A DNA stretch of 64,000 nucleotides, from assembly GCF_001889605.1 (NCBI RefSeq), contig NZ_CP018171.1, positions 2,068,501 to 2,132,500 on the forward strand, read 5' to 3'. The stretch's first letter is position 1; every line of letters begins with the position of its first letter. This document shows positions 27,007 to 38,873 of the stretch, in pieces. The position numbers and the translations under genes are program-made. The notes beneath the pieces are model-generated. The model was not told the origin of the DNA. It ran no database searches and saw only the letters and a program-made list of their open reading frames with translations. This stretch comes from Aquibium oceanicum (GTDB lineage Bacteria > Pseudomonadota > Alphaproteobacteria > Rhizobiales > Rhizobiaceae).

Positions 27007-28536
27007 ATGTCCGAAGGACTTCGCCTCTACAACACCCTGACGCGGACGAAGGAGCCCTTCGCGCCCATCGATCCGAAAAACGTGCGCATGTATGTCTGCG
27101 GCCCGACGGTCTACGACTTCGCCCACATCGGCAACGCGCGGCCCGTCATCGTCTTCGACGTCCTGTTCCGGCTCCTGCGTCACCTATACGGCGCCGACCA
27201 CGTCACCTACGTCCGCAACATCACCGACGTCGACGACAAGATCAACGCCCGCGCCCTGCGGGACTTCGGCGACGACATCGCATCGGGAAAGCTTTCGCTC
27301 AACGAGGCGATCCGAAAGGTCACCGAAAAGACCGCCAACCAGTACCACGCCGACGTCAAGGCGCTCGGCTGCCGGGAGCCCACCGTCGAGCCCCGCGCCA
27401 CCGAGTTCGTCATGCCGCGCGCCGACGGCAAGGCCGACATGATCACGCTGATTCAACGCCTCATCGATCGCGGCCATGCCTATGTCGCGCAAGGCGAAGT
27501 TCTCTTCGACACCGCCTCGATGAAGGACTACGGCCAGCTCTCCAAACGCCCCCTCGACGAGCAGCAGGCCGGCGCCCGCATCGCCGTCGACGCCCACAAG
27601 AAGAACACCGGCGACTTCGTCCTGTGGAAGCTCTCCTCTGCCGAGGAACCCGGCTGGGAAAGCCCCTGGGGCCGCGGCCGCCCCGGCTGGCACATCGAAT
27701 GCTCCGCCATGAGCGCCGCCTATCTCGGCGAGGTCTTCGACATCCACGGCGGCGGCCTCGACCTCATCTTCCCCCACCACGAAAACGAAATCGCCCAATC
27801 CCGTTGCGCCCACGGCACCGACGTGATGGCGAACGTCTGGATGCACAACGGCTTCGTCCAGGTTGAGGGCCGGAAGATGTCGAAGAGCGAGGGCAACTTC
27901 GTCACGATCCACGATCTGCTGCACACGGAGAAGTTCGGCGGGAGGAAGTGGCCGGGCGAGGTGCTGCGGCTGGCGATGCTGATGACGCACTATCGCGAGC
28001 CCATCGACTTCAGTGTGAGGAGACTGGAGGAGGCGGAGGTTAGCATCCGGAAGTATCAGCAGACGATCGATGAATTGGTGCGAAGGGGGATTGTATCGAT
28101 AGATGGGAGTGCACGAGCCTACGTGCTAAACGATCGATTTTCTGTCGTAGAACCAGCCAGTATCTATGCAACTCATATAGGGTTGACTCTGCTGGACGAC
28201 CTCAACACGAGCGGATTGAAGGCAGTACTTGATCATACCGGGAGAGGTATACGTGAGGGGCATTTTACCGAATCCGACGAAAATACCTTTCTCAATCACA
28301 TCGTGTTCCTGAAGGCGATGGAACTGCTCGGCCTTTTCCTCCATTCCGAAGATCTCGGATTGGACGAAGTTGCAATCAGCGACTCTATCCAACGCCGCCT
28401 CGCCGTCATCCGTGAAAAGAACTGGCCCGAGGCCGACAAGATCCGCGACGAACTCCTCGCCCAGGGCATCCAGCTCAAGGACGGCAAGGACCCCGTTACC
28501 GGAGAGCGGGTCACGACGTGGGAGGTGAAGCGGTGA
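27007..28536 (+). CDS. cysS: Cysteinyl-tRNA synthetase
   Basis: Charges tRNA-Cys. The 509-residue protein has the zinc Cys in [19 protein letters not shown] together with the HIGH-type box HIGN, further zinc ligands in WHIECSAM and FPHHENE, and KMSKSEGN near residue 295. The C-terminal block [39 protein letters not shown] is typical of rhizobia. The stretch at about 28015-28400, covering the helical-bundle domain, is less GC-rich and reads unlike the usual rhizobial sequence, as if replaced by recombination. The gene follows the cysteine leader and attenuator. Confidence 0.95.
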   Translation: MSEGLRLYNTLTRTKEPFAPIDPKNVRMYVCGPTVYDFAHIGNARPVIVFDVLFRLLRHLYGADHVTYVRNITDVDDKINARALRDFGDDIASGKLSLNEAIRKVTEKTANQYHADVKALGCREPTVEPRATEFVMPRADGKADMITLIQRLIDRGHAYVAQGEVLFDTASMKDYGQLSKRPLDEQQAGARIAVDAHKKNTGDFVLWKLSSAEEPGWESPWGRGRPGWHIECSAMSAAYLGEVFDIHGGGLDLIFPHHENEIAQSRCAHGTDVMANVWMHNGFVQVEGRKMSKSEGNFVTIHDLLHTEKFGGRKWPGEVLRLAMLMTHYREPIDFSVRRLEEAEVSIRKYQQTIDELVRRGIVSIDGSARAYVLNDRFSVVEPASIYATHIGLTLLDDLNTSGLKAVLDHTGRGIREGHFTESDENTFLNHIVFLKAMELLGLFLHSEDLGLDEVAISDSIQRRLAVIREKNWPEADKIRDELLAQGIQLKDGKDPVTGERVTTWEVKR

Positions 28537-28560
28537 GGGCGGCAACAGAAAACGCGCAAT

Positions 28561-28743
28561 ATCTCGCGAGGCGCCCCCCTCTGTCGGCTGCGCCGACATC
28601 TCCCCCACGAGGGGGGAGATCGGCAGCGTCGATGTCCCCGCTTCTCCTGCAAATTCGAAGGCTGGCGCCAATAGTCGCGACGCCTGATCTCCCCCCTCGT
28701 GGGGTAGATGCCCGACAGGGCAGAGGGGGGCGCCTCGCGAGAT
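28561..28743. repeat. 183-bp composite palindromic intergenic element (RIME-like)
   Basis: The outer arms are a perfect 22-bp inverted repeat: ATCTCGCGAGGCGCCCCCCT plus CT at 28561-28582 and its complement at 28722-28743. Each half also holds its own GATCTCCCCC/GGGGGGAGATC-type hairpin (28594-28621 and 28685-28711). The arrangement looks like two head-to-head copies of a rhizobial intergenic palindrome. It begins 24 bases after the cysS stop and could end cysS transcription. Confidence 0.75.
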
Positions 28744-28836
28744 GTTTCTACACCCGTCGCCTAAAGGAGTCCCTTGCGAGAGGCATGAACATAGACATGC
28801 CTCCAGCGCAAACCCTTGTGACTTCGGAGGCATGAC

Positions 28837-32319
<3,483 letters not shown>

Positions 32320-32397
32320 ATCAGCCTTGTTGTTAGACTTGAAAATACGTGATAATCTTTTCTGATATAAAAGAGTTCCCTATGGAGGTGATTTACG

Positions 32398-32916
32398 ATG
32401 CGCATCTGGAGACTTATCTTATTTGTCGCCGTTGCGATCATTAGCTCGATTGATATCGCCTCCTCGCAGGATCGCGTTGCAGTGATCGTAGACGCGACTG
32501 GCCTGTACAGCTCGGCGAACAGATACAACAGAGTAAAGGAGCTTTGCTCCGAAGCGCAGATAAATTGCTCCATCATCGATACGGGGTCAGATATCAAACT
32601 TTTATTTCAAAACATAGAGGAGATGAAGCACGAAGGGTGGTCTCCGAGTTTGATCATTTTTGACTCGGTTTTATCAAGCATTATTAGTAATTCTCAGAAA
32701 GAGTATTTTTTGGAACAAGTTTCACGTGGAACTCCACTTATATTTATTAAAGACGCTGGAGTTTTTCGGACTATTGGGCAGATGGATGATGCTAATGATG
32801 CCCGGAAGGTCATAGAAGTAATTAAAAAGGGGCCATCTGTTCTTCAGTGTAATAAGGATTCGTGCGATTGCGGAGATAACACATGTGATTCGAATTGTTG
32901 CTTTTTAATAGAATAG
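32398..32916 (+). CDS. Exported hypothetical protein with Cys-rich tail (low-GC island)
   Basis: A 172-residue protein in strikingly AT-rich DNA. It has a signal peptide (MRIWRLILFVAVAIISSIDI, cut near SSQ) and an alternating beta/alpha core: DRVAVIVDATG, NRVKELCSEAQINCSIIDT, WSPSLIIFDSVLSSII, RGTPLIFIKDAG, somewhat like a Rossmann or amidotransferase-like fold. The tail LQCNKDSCDCGDNTCDSNCC packs seven cysteines into about 20 residues. Preceded by GGAGGTGA, a strong ribosome site. No family recognised. It is paired with the next ORF. Confidence 0.7.
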   Translation: MRIWRLILFVAVAIISSIDIASSQDRVAVIVDATGLYSSANRYNRVKELCSEAQINCSIIDTGSDIKLLFQNIEEMKHEGWSPSLIIFDSVLSSIISNSQKEYFLEQVSRGTPLIFIKDAGVFRTIGQMDDANDARKVIEVIKKGPSVLQCNKDSCDCGDNTCDSNCCFLIE

Positions 32917-32929
32917 GGATGATATTTAC

Positions 32930-33544
32930 ATGATAGCTGTTTGGAAATGGATTGGTAAAAATAAAGATCAAATCGGTCTGGTATTTATAGTAGTAGGAGG
33001 AATTGTTTTTATCTTTGAGTACTATTCAAATAAATATTCTGAAAGAATTTCAAGGGCATTCGAGACTGTTTCAATTTTAGACCGCTCTGAATATATTGTG
33101 TCTTCCTCGTACATGCAGAATTTTTGGATAAAAGGCGACAACGCCGAGTATTTTAGAGGAAAAAACAATCTCGAAGAATTGTATGATTTTATATACGAGA
33201 AAGCTACAAAAGATGAGGGGTACTTGAAAAATTTCTTAATCATGCATGATGCGTTTAGGGATATTTCTTGGTGCGCTAGATTGGGTTTGTGTGATTGGCA
33301 AACAACGTGCCGGCTGATCCGGTCACGGCTAATCCCGTTCCTCAATGAGAATGCTGCCGTCTATGGGTATTATCAAGAGATCAAAAAGACAGATCACAGA
33401 AACGTTTTTAAGCCATTTGAGGATCAATGTAGAAAGAATAATGTCCTATTCGTAGATTCTGCGCAGAATGATTTTATCTGCAGAAATTCTATATACATCA
33501 GGGGATTACTTAATCGTACACCGGGCGACTCGTGTCGTCGCTAA
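32930..33544 (+). CDS. Membrane-anchored hypothetical protein (low-GC island)
   Basis: A 204-residue protein with one N-terminal membrane span (about 14-32, QIGLVFIVVGGIVFIFEYY) and a cytoplasmic or periplasmic domain rich in aromatic and charged residues: FLIMHDAFRDISWCARLGLC and LIPFLNENAAVYGYYQEIK. Such span-plus-helical architecture recalls DUF4760-like proteins, but I do not claim membership. It starts 13 bases after the Cys-tailed ORF. Base composition is unlike the genome, which suggests horizontal gain of the pair. Confidence 0.68.
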   Translation: MIAVWKWIGKNKDQIGLVFIVVGGIVFIFEYYSNKYSERISRAFETVSILDRSEYIVSSSYMQNFWIKGDNAEYFRGKNNLEELYDFIYEKATKDEGYLKNFLIMHDAFRDISWCARLGLCDWQTTCRLIRSRLIPFLNENAAVYGYYQEIKKTDHRNVFKPFEDQCRKNNVLFVDSAQNDFICRNSIYIRGLLNRTPGDSCRR

Positions 33545-33616
33545 GAGTTAGCCGTGTCTCCGGGGCGATTGTTGGCTGGCGCAAATCCGGTTAGCTTCCT
33601 GCTCGAAGGAGGCGGC

Positions 33617-33640
33617 ATGGGAACTTGCTGCGGCGAATAG
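33617..33640 (+). CDS. Candidate Cys-Cys leader peptide ahead of rarD
   Basis: A 7-codon ORF, MGTCCGE, with tandem TGC TGC cysteine codons, preceded by a very strong ribosome site (GAAGGAGG, four bases from ATG). It ends 83 bases before the rarD start. No terminator with a T-run follows, so if it regulates, control would be of translation or through the hairpin at 33693. Shortness alone makes chance possible; the ribosome site and the parallel with cysS are the support. Confidence 0.4.
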   Translation: MGTCCGE

Positions 33641-33692
33641 GTTACTCCCAATCACCGCAAAATCCGTCCCCCTCTAAAAAAATCCCATTGGC

Positions 33693-33711
33693 GGCCGCCG
33701 CCCGCGCGGCC
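33693..33711 (+). promoter_or_regulatory. 19-nt GC hairpin shared with the cysS leader
   Basis: The 19 bases with arms GGCCGC and GCGGCC around CGCCCGC are identical to 26960-26978 upstream of cysS. In both places the hairpin lies between a Cys-codon leader ORF and the start of the main gene, here 12 bases before the rarD ATG. The leader codons TGCGGCG could pair with CGCCGC inside it. Confidence 0.4.
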
Positions 33712-33723
33712 CATAGGAAGCCC

Positions 33724-34656
33724 ATGACTGCCGAAACATCCTCCGAAGGCGCCGCGCGCGGCTTTGTCTATGCCCTTTTCGCCTATGGCTTTTGGGGCGC
33801 GCTGCCGCTCTTCATGAAGCTATTGGCCCATATCCCGGCGGTCGAGGTGGTGGCGCACCGCATCGTCTGGTCGGTGCCGATCGCCGGCGCGGTGATCCTG
33901 GCGCTGGGCCGCACCGCCGACCTGAAGCGCGCTTTGCGCTCCCCGCGCACCATCGCGCTGGCGGCGCTGACGGCGGGGCTGATCACCGTCAACTGGGGGC
34001 TCTACGTCTGGGCGATCGCCGTCGACCGGGCGGTGGAGACCTCGCTCGGCTACTACATCAATCCGCTGGTCAGCGTCGTTCTGGGTGCCGTGCTGCTCAA
34101 GGAGCGGCTGAGCCGGGCACAGATCGCCGCCGTGGCACTCGCAGCGGTCGCGGTTGTGATCCTGACGGTGGAAGCCGGCGGCCTGCCGTGGGTATCGCTG
34201 GCGCTCGCCTTCTCCTTTGCCGCCTACGGCTTCCTGCGCAAGACCCTGCCGATCGGTCCGAGCCAGGGGTTCTTCCTCGAAGTGCTGATCCTCGCTTTGC
34301 CGGCGCTCGCCTACGTGGTGTGGCTGGGCGCGACGGGGCAGGGGCATTTCGTGTTGTCGAACCCGAACGACGTCGCGCTGCTCCTCCTGTGCGGACCGAC
34401 GACCGCCGTGCCGCTCCTGTTCTACGCCTTCGGCGCCAAGCTGCTGCGGCTCTCCACCCTGGGCATCATGCAGTACGTCGCGCCGACAGGCATCTTCCTG
34501 ATCGCTGTCTTCGTCTTCGGCGAACCGTTCGGCCAGGCCCGCGCCGCCGCCTTCGGGCTCATCTGGATCGCGCTCGCGATCTACACCTGGTCCATGGCCA
34601 CGCAGGCGAAATCGAACCGCGACGCCGCGCAGGCCTTCGAACATCGTGGAGGATAA
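33724..34656 (+). CDS. rarD: RarD-type EamA/DMT family exporter
   Basis: A 310-residue inner-membrane protein with ten predicted spans and two EamA repeats. The N-terminal GFVYALFAYGFWGALPLFMKLL and the YYINPLVSVVLGAVLLKERLS end of the first repeat match RarD. Substrate is unknown; the related EamA protein of E. coli exports cysteine and O-acetylserine. The leader with tandem Cys codons upstream makes a thiol-related substrate worth testing. The downstream GST gene begins two bases after its stop. Confidence 0.88.
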   Translation: MTAETSSEGAARGFVYALFAYGFWGALPLFMKLLAHIPAVEVVAHRIVWSVPIAGAVILALGRTADLKRALRSPRTIALAALTAGLITVNWGLYVWAIAVDRAVETSLGYYINPLVSVVLGAVLLKERLSRAQIAAVALAAVAVVILTVEAGGLPWVSLALAFSFAAYGFLRKTLPIGPSQGFFLEVLILALPALAYVVWLGATGQGHFVLSNPNDVALLLLCGPTTAVPLLFYAFGAKLLRLSTLGIMQYVAPTGIFLIAVFVFGEPFGQARAAAFGLIWIALAIYTWSMATQAKSNRDAAQAFEHRGG

Positions 34657-34657
34657 A

Positions 34658-35344
34658 GTGTACGAACTCGTCATCGCCAACAAGAACTACTCGTCCTGGT
34701 CGCTGCGCCCCTGGGTGCTCATGCGGGCGAGAAACATCCCCTTCACCGAGCGCCAGATCCCGTTCCCCGGCGGCGACAGCTACCCGACCTACAAGCCGCT
34801 TTCGCCAAACGGCCGCGTGCCGTGCCTCATCGATGCCGGCCGCCCGGTCTGGGATTCTCTCGCCATCGTGGAATACCTCGCCGAGCGGCATCCGGGCCTC
34901 TGGCCGCAAGACGCGGAAGCCCGCGCCTGGTCGCGCTGCGCCGCCGCCGAGATGCACTCGTCCTTCCAGACGCTGCGTGATATCTGCACCATGAACTGCG
35001 GCATCCGCGTAAAACTGAACGACCGTCCCGCCGCGCTGGAGCGTGACGTCGCCCGCATCGGCGAACTCTGGAACGAGGGCCTGTCGCGCTTCGGCGGCCC
35101 GTACCTTGCCGGCGACACCTTCACCGGCGCCGACGCCTTCTACGCCCCCGTCGCCTTCCGCGCGCTCACCTACGGCTTGGCCTTCGAAGGCGCCGCGTCG
35201 GCGTATGTCGAGCGCATGCTCGCCGAACCGGCCATGCGCGAATGGTACGAAGCGGCGCTGGCCGAAACCTGGCGCGAGGAAGCCCATGAGGAGGAGGCGC
35301 ACGCCGTCGGCGAATGGATCGAGGATCTTCGCGCGACGGCGTGA
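34658..35344 (+). CDS. Glutathione S-transferase
   Basis: A 228-residue GST with an N-terminal thioredoxin fold (about 1-80: YELVIANKNYSSWSLRPWVLM, GRVPCLIDAG, WDSLAIVEYLAERHP) and an all-helical C-terminal domain. Ser in NYSSWS is the likely glutathione-activating residue. The GTG at 34658 is chosen because GGAGG lies six bases upstream; a GTG at 34646 is in frame but would sit before that site. A decayed copy of this gene's 3' end lies at 37828. Confidence 0.9.
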   Translation: MYELVIANKNYSSWSLRPWVLMRARNIPFTERQIPFPGGDSYPTYKPLSPNGRVPCLIDAGRPVWDSLAIVEYLAERHPGLWPQDAEARAWSRCAAAEMHSSFQTLRDICTMNCGIRVKLNDRPAALERDVARIGELWNEGLSRFGGPYLAGDTFTGADAFYAPVAFRALTYGLAFEGAASAYVERMLAEPAMREWYEAALAETWREEAHEEEAHAVGEWIEDLRATA

Positions 35345-35574
35345 AGCGCGGGAGCGGCGGCCGGTCGTTCGCCACGAAACCACCGACGCTCACAGTGTTA
35401 TTTTCGGGCCGCCCGGAATTTGGGGGAGCCGATCCCTCATCGCTCCGTTGCGAAAGGACTGCCGAGCGCAGCGCCGGCAGCCGTTTCCGCAACCCATTCC
35501 GTAGTGCAGGCGGGATAGCCGTTGCGTTGTCTGGCGATTTCACCGGCTTGATCTCGGTTCAACCTTCTCAACGG

Positions 35575-36054
35575 TTAGAAGGTCAGCAACCGCATCGCAT
35601 CCCCCATCACAGCGGCGATGGCGAACAGGTCGTTCATGCGCGACCGTTCCGGCCGCGTCACCACGCTGTCCGCGGCCTTCTTGCGGGATGCTTGGGTGCG
35701 GCCATCATAGCCCCATGCGTCGGGGGCGATCTCGTCGACCACGACATAGGTCGCGACGGGCAGGGTCTTGCCCAGCACTTGCCCCAACAGGCGATGAGCC
35801 TGCTCGACGAACCGCGCCTTCTCGTCTTTCGTATTCGTGCCGGCGGTGACCTTCACCTCCAGATGGGCCTCAAGGAAAACGGGAACGCCGCCGATGCTCC
35901 AGCCGCCGACCTCCGGCTGCTCGACGAGAACGGCCGTGAGTTCGACTTTCTTGCGCATGATGTCGGCCATCAGCGTCGTCGCGCCGGCCTGAAGAACCCG
36001 TGTCTGATTTGACGAAAGCGGGCTTCCCGCGATGCGGATGTGGACGAAGGGCAC
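35575..36054 (-). CDS. Tautomerase superfamily protein (fused 4-OT type)
   Basis: A 159-residue protein. With the GTG start at 36054 the mature N-terminus is Pro in MPFVHIRIAG, the catalytic position of 4-oxalocrotonate tautomerase. A second beta-alpha-beta unit (about 62-125: FLEAHLEVKVTAGTNTKDEK and ATYVVVDEIAPDAWGYDGRTQ) repeats the fold, so this looks like a fused two-unit member. AGGAG lies eight bases upstream of the GTG. It is divergent from a LysR gene, its likely regulator. Substrate unknown. Confidence 0.82.
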   Translation of the reverse strand: MPFVHIRIAGSPLSSNQTRVLQAGATTLMADIMRKKVELTAVLVEQPEVGGWSIGGVPVFLEAHLEVKVTAGTNTKDEKARFVEQAHRLLGQVLGKTLPVATYVVVDEIAPDAWGYDGRTQASRKKAADSVVTRPERSRMNDLFAIAAVMGDAMRLLTF

Positions 36055-36121
36055 GGCATGATCTCCTGCTCGATTGCTTGACGCCGGCAAGTTGGCAGAG
36101 CATGATCGTTTTGATAATCGC

Positions 36122-36142
36122 TTAGTTTACAACAGTTAGTTT
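36122..36142. promoter_or_regulatory. Direct repeat in the tautomerase-lysR gap
   Basis: TTAGTTT occurs twice with a 14-base period (36122-36128 and 36136-36142) in an AT-rich stretch of the 99-base divergent gap. That spacing is compatible with LysR-type binding, though a clean T-N11-A palindrome is not obvious. Confidence 0.3.
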
Positions 36143-36153
36143 TGGAAAACAGG

Positions 36154-37023
36154 ATGGTTCGACCGTTCCTCAATCTCGATATGGATGTGCTTCGCACGTT
36201 CGTGACCGGCATGGATTTGGGAAGCTTCGCCAAGGCCGCCGATCGCCTTGGCCGTTCCACCTCCGCTATCAGCCTTCAGCTCCGCAAGCTGGAGTACCAG
36301 GTCGGTCAGCCGCTCGTGCGCAAGCAGGGGCGCCATCTCGTCTTGACCGAGGCGGGCGAAACGCTGATGGGCTATGCGCGCCGCATTCTCAGTCTCAACG
36401 ACGAAGCGAGGCTGGCTCTGAGCGGGGTGGGTGCCCTGGAAGGATGGATCCGGGTCGGTGTCCCCCAGGATTTCGCGGAAACCTGGCTTCCGGCGCTCCT
36501 TGCCCGTTTCGGGGGGGCGCATCCGAAGGTTCGGGTCGAAGCGCGGGTTGAGCGTGGCTCGGTCATGGTCGAGGCCGTGCGTTCGGGAAAGCTCGATTTC
36601 GCGCTGACATGGGGTCGGCTGGACGACCCCGATTGCGAGATCATCGGCCGGCGCGACATCGTCTGGATCGGTGCGCGGGATGATTGGAAAGCGCCGGAGG
36701 GGCCGTTGCCGCTCGTGGCCTTCGATCCGCCCTGCGCCTTTCGAAAGGCCGCCACGCCCGCCCTGGATGCGGCGGGGCTGGAGTGGAGACACGCTTTCGC
36801 CAGCCCCAGCCTCGCGGGGCTCTGGGCGGCGGTCACCGCGGGGCTCGGTGTTACCCCCCGCACCATCGAGGGAATGCCGCGCCACCTCGGCGTTCTCGCG
36901 CACGAAACCTCGGGGCTGCCCGAACTGGGATCGATCGAACTGGCAATCCATCGCCACCCTGAAGGCATGAGCGAGCCCGCAGCGGAGCTGAGGGAACTCC
37001 TGGTCGACGTGATCAAGCGCTGA
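36154..37023 (+). CDS. LysR family transcriptional regulator
   Basis: A 289-residue LysR protein. The N-terminal helix-turn-helix is LRTFVTGMDLGSFAKAADRL followed by GRSTSAISLQLRKLEYQVGQ; the effector domain covers about 90-285. It is divergent from the tautomerase gene and most likely regulates it and itself. The ATG at 36154 has GGAAAACAGG upstream; a TTG at 36142 is also in frame. Effector unknown. Confidence 0.9.
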   Translation: MVRPFLNLDMDVLRTFVTGMDLGSFAKAADRLGRSTSAISLQLRKLEYQVGQPLVRKQGRHLVLTEAGETLMGYARRILSLNDEARLALSGVGALEGWIRVGVPQDFAETWLPALLARFGGAHPKVRVEARVERGSVMVEAVRSGKLDFALTWGRLDDPDCEIIGRRDIVWIGARDDWKAPEGPLPLVAFDPPCAFRKAATPALDAAGLEWRHAFASPSLAGLWAAVTAGLGVTPRTIEGMPRHLGVLAHETSGLPELGSIELAIHRHPEGMSEPAAELRELLVDVIKR

Positions 37024-37279
37024 CGTCGAGTGCTCATGGCTCTTGCAGGTCCCCACCCCGCCTGGGCAACTCTGGGGCTATCTCTCTGAGCGAGCGGGGT
37101 TTTTATCAGAATTTTTCCCAAGAACTTCCGCTTTTTCCGATTTCGACGATGACGCACCGGATGCCTGCCACCTAGCATGACGGAACTTGCTCGCCGCGAT
37201 CGGGAAGGATGCGAAGCGACATGCGACTGACGATGTTCTCCGCGGTTTTTTGCGCGGCGCCCAAAAGGAGAGAAAAAGC

Positions 37280-37747
37280 ATGAACGTGTTCCGAAGTGTC
37301 ATCGGGCTCTCGGCCGCAGTTTTTCTGGCCGGCTGCGTCAGCGAGGGCGGCTCGCAAAACGCGCCGGCGACAAGTGTTGCGGCGTCGTCCGCCTTCAGGA
37401 TTACGGGCGTCAGTGTTCCTTCCCTGAAAAAGGAGAACCTTTGCGCCTCCCTCGGTGGCGGAGGCGCAACGCCGTCGGTCGTGGTGCGTCACAGCGCAGT
37501 TGCGGGAGTTCCGATCCGGGTGCGGATGTACGACGTCCTGTCGACTGGCCGAGTGTTCGAACATGGGACCACGCGCGTCATGTCGAATGCCTCGGGCACC
37601 ACGACGGTCACGCACCGGTTCCGACCGCCATGCAACACGAGCGGCGGGCGTCGCAATTCCAGCTATCGCTTCGATGTGACTGCGAGTGGCCAGACCGTGA
37701 CGGAGCGCTGGGGCACGTACAATTCGGGAACGGGCAAGATCAACTGA
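37280..37747 (+). CDS. Lipoprotein of unknown function
   Basis: A 155-residue lipoprotein with a clear lipobox: SAAVFLAGC, lipidated Cys at about residue 18. The mature part is small and beta-rich, ends YRFDVTASGQTVTERWGTYN, and has two further Cys (ENLCAS and RPPCNTS). A purine-rich AAAAGGAGAGAAAAAG ribosome site precedes the ATG. No family recognised. Confidence 0.75.
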   Translation: MNVFRSVIGLSAAVFLAGCVSEGGSQNAPATSVAASSAFRITGVSVPSLKKENLCASLGGGGATPSVVVRHSAVAGVPIRVRMYDVLSTGRVFEHGTTRVMSNASGTTTVTHRFRPPCNTSGGRRNSSYRFDVTASGQTVTERWGTYNSGTGKIN

Positions 37748-37827
37748 TCTTTCCGAAGCGCAGTGTGAGAGCAAAAAGGCCCGTCTGAAGCCATCCTCAG
37801 CCCTTGGGCGGAGCATGGCGAGGGCTT

Positions 37828-37938
37828 GCTGAACCGGCGACGCGCGAATGGTACGAGACGGTCCTGGCATAGCCTTGGCGCGACATGGAGGCGCGCGCCG
37901 TCGGTGATTGGATCGAGAACCTTCGCGCTAAGCCATAA
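37828..37938 (+). pseudogene. Remnant of a second GST gene (3' end only)
   Basis: Read in frame, these 37 codons give AEPATREWYETVLA, a TAG stop, then PWRDMEARAVGDWIENLRAK and a final TAA. That matches the end of the intact GST at 34658 (AEPAMREWYEAALA, then TWREEA...HAVGEWIEDLRATA) with a deletion and a nonsense codon. It is therefore a decayed duplicate. Nothing of the 5' part is recognisable upstream. Confidence 0.8.
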
Positions 37939-38012
37939 AGCATCGTTGTCGTCGGTCGCGTTGCCGCGCGAAACTGCTATGTTTCCTGGCCACATTCCTC
38001 GGACCGACCTCG

Positions 38013-38666
38013 ATGTGCCACCTTGCATCCTTCCGGACATTCCTGTCGTCGGGCGCGCTGGGTCCGCTGGATGCGGGCCGCACCCTGCTCGAGACCGCCG
38101 AACTTCTCGGTCCGCCGCAGGGGTGGATCACCGGTCAGGACGATCCAATTCCGCTCTACTGGCAATACGAGGATCCCGACGGAGGACCGTTGCTGGAGAT
38201 TCGTTTCGGTGTCGAACCGCCCCACCGAATGGAATGGTACCAGCTGGAACATGCCAATCTGCTGTCCCGCGACGTTCACCTTTTCGGCGCGCATCTGGCG
38301 CTGGCCACGGACGGTTTCCATGGCGCGAGCAAGGCCTCGGAGCTTCTGGGCAGCGGCGTCTGGGACAAGGAATCGACCCGCATCTGCTTCGATCCGGAGG
38401 ATCTCACCCTGACGATCACCGCGGGAAAGATCGTGGTGATCATGGCGGCGGTCGAAACCACGGGTATCGAAAGCGGTCGGCGCGGCGAACTCCTCGATGC
38501 GTTCGGCACGGACCCGCTGTTCCTGGAGTTCGAACGGTCATGCGAGATCGACAGCATCTACGCCCATGCGCAAGAGCAGGACCGGAGCGCCGCCAGCACG
38601 GGCGCCAAATGCTGTTCCGGCGAACAGTATCTCGCATCGCTCCGCGCAGTTGGCGGAGTGCCATGA
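38013..38666 (+). CDS. Hypothetical protein
   Basis: A 217-residue soluble protein without signal peptide. It opens with RTLLETAELLGPPQGW, then PIPLYWQYEDPDGGPLLEIRFG, and later TRICFDPEDLTLTITAGKIVVIM. The LLGPPxxW plus beta-strand plan recalls small immunity-type proteins found beside polymorphic toxins, but no toxin is nearby and I do not assign it. It lies just downstream of the GST remnant in a rearranged region. Confidence 0.55.
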   Translation: MCHLASFRTFLSSGALGPLDAGRTLLETAELLGPPQGWITGQDDPIPLYWQYEDPDGGPLLEIRFGVEPPHRMEWYQLEHANLLSRDVHLFGAHLALATDGFHGASKASELLGSGVWDKESTRICFDPEDLTLTITAGKIVVIMAAVETTGIESGRRGELLDAFGTDPLFLEFERSCEIDSIYAHAQEQDRSAASTGAKCCSGEQYLASLRAVGGVP

Positions 38667-38873
38667 AACGTGGAACGCGCCGATTTCCTCACTAGGAACT
38701 GTGGCTCCGCGGATGTCTTAAGGGGCGTCGATGCCGGACTGACCGGTTCTGAAGAGAGGTACCGCGAAGGCGGCCTGTCGGGTGAGCGGAGCGCTTCGGC
38801 CACCACGCGCCCTCATATATACCGGCTGCTGTTTTAGTCAGAGTATCCCAAAGTATTCGTTCCCGGTATTGAA

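Noticed and set aside
35314-36012. Plus-strand frame of 232 codons after the GST gene
   Set aside because: Starts inside the GST gene and shadows the tautomerase; the 230-base gap itself has nothing I can support.
37826-38695. Plus-strand frame of 289 codons over the GST remnant and the next gene
   Set aside because: The frame is out of register with both the GST remnant and the hypothetical protein at 38013.
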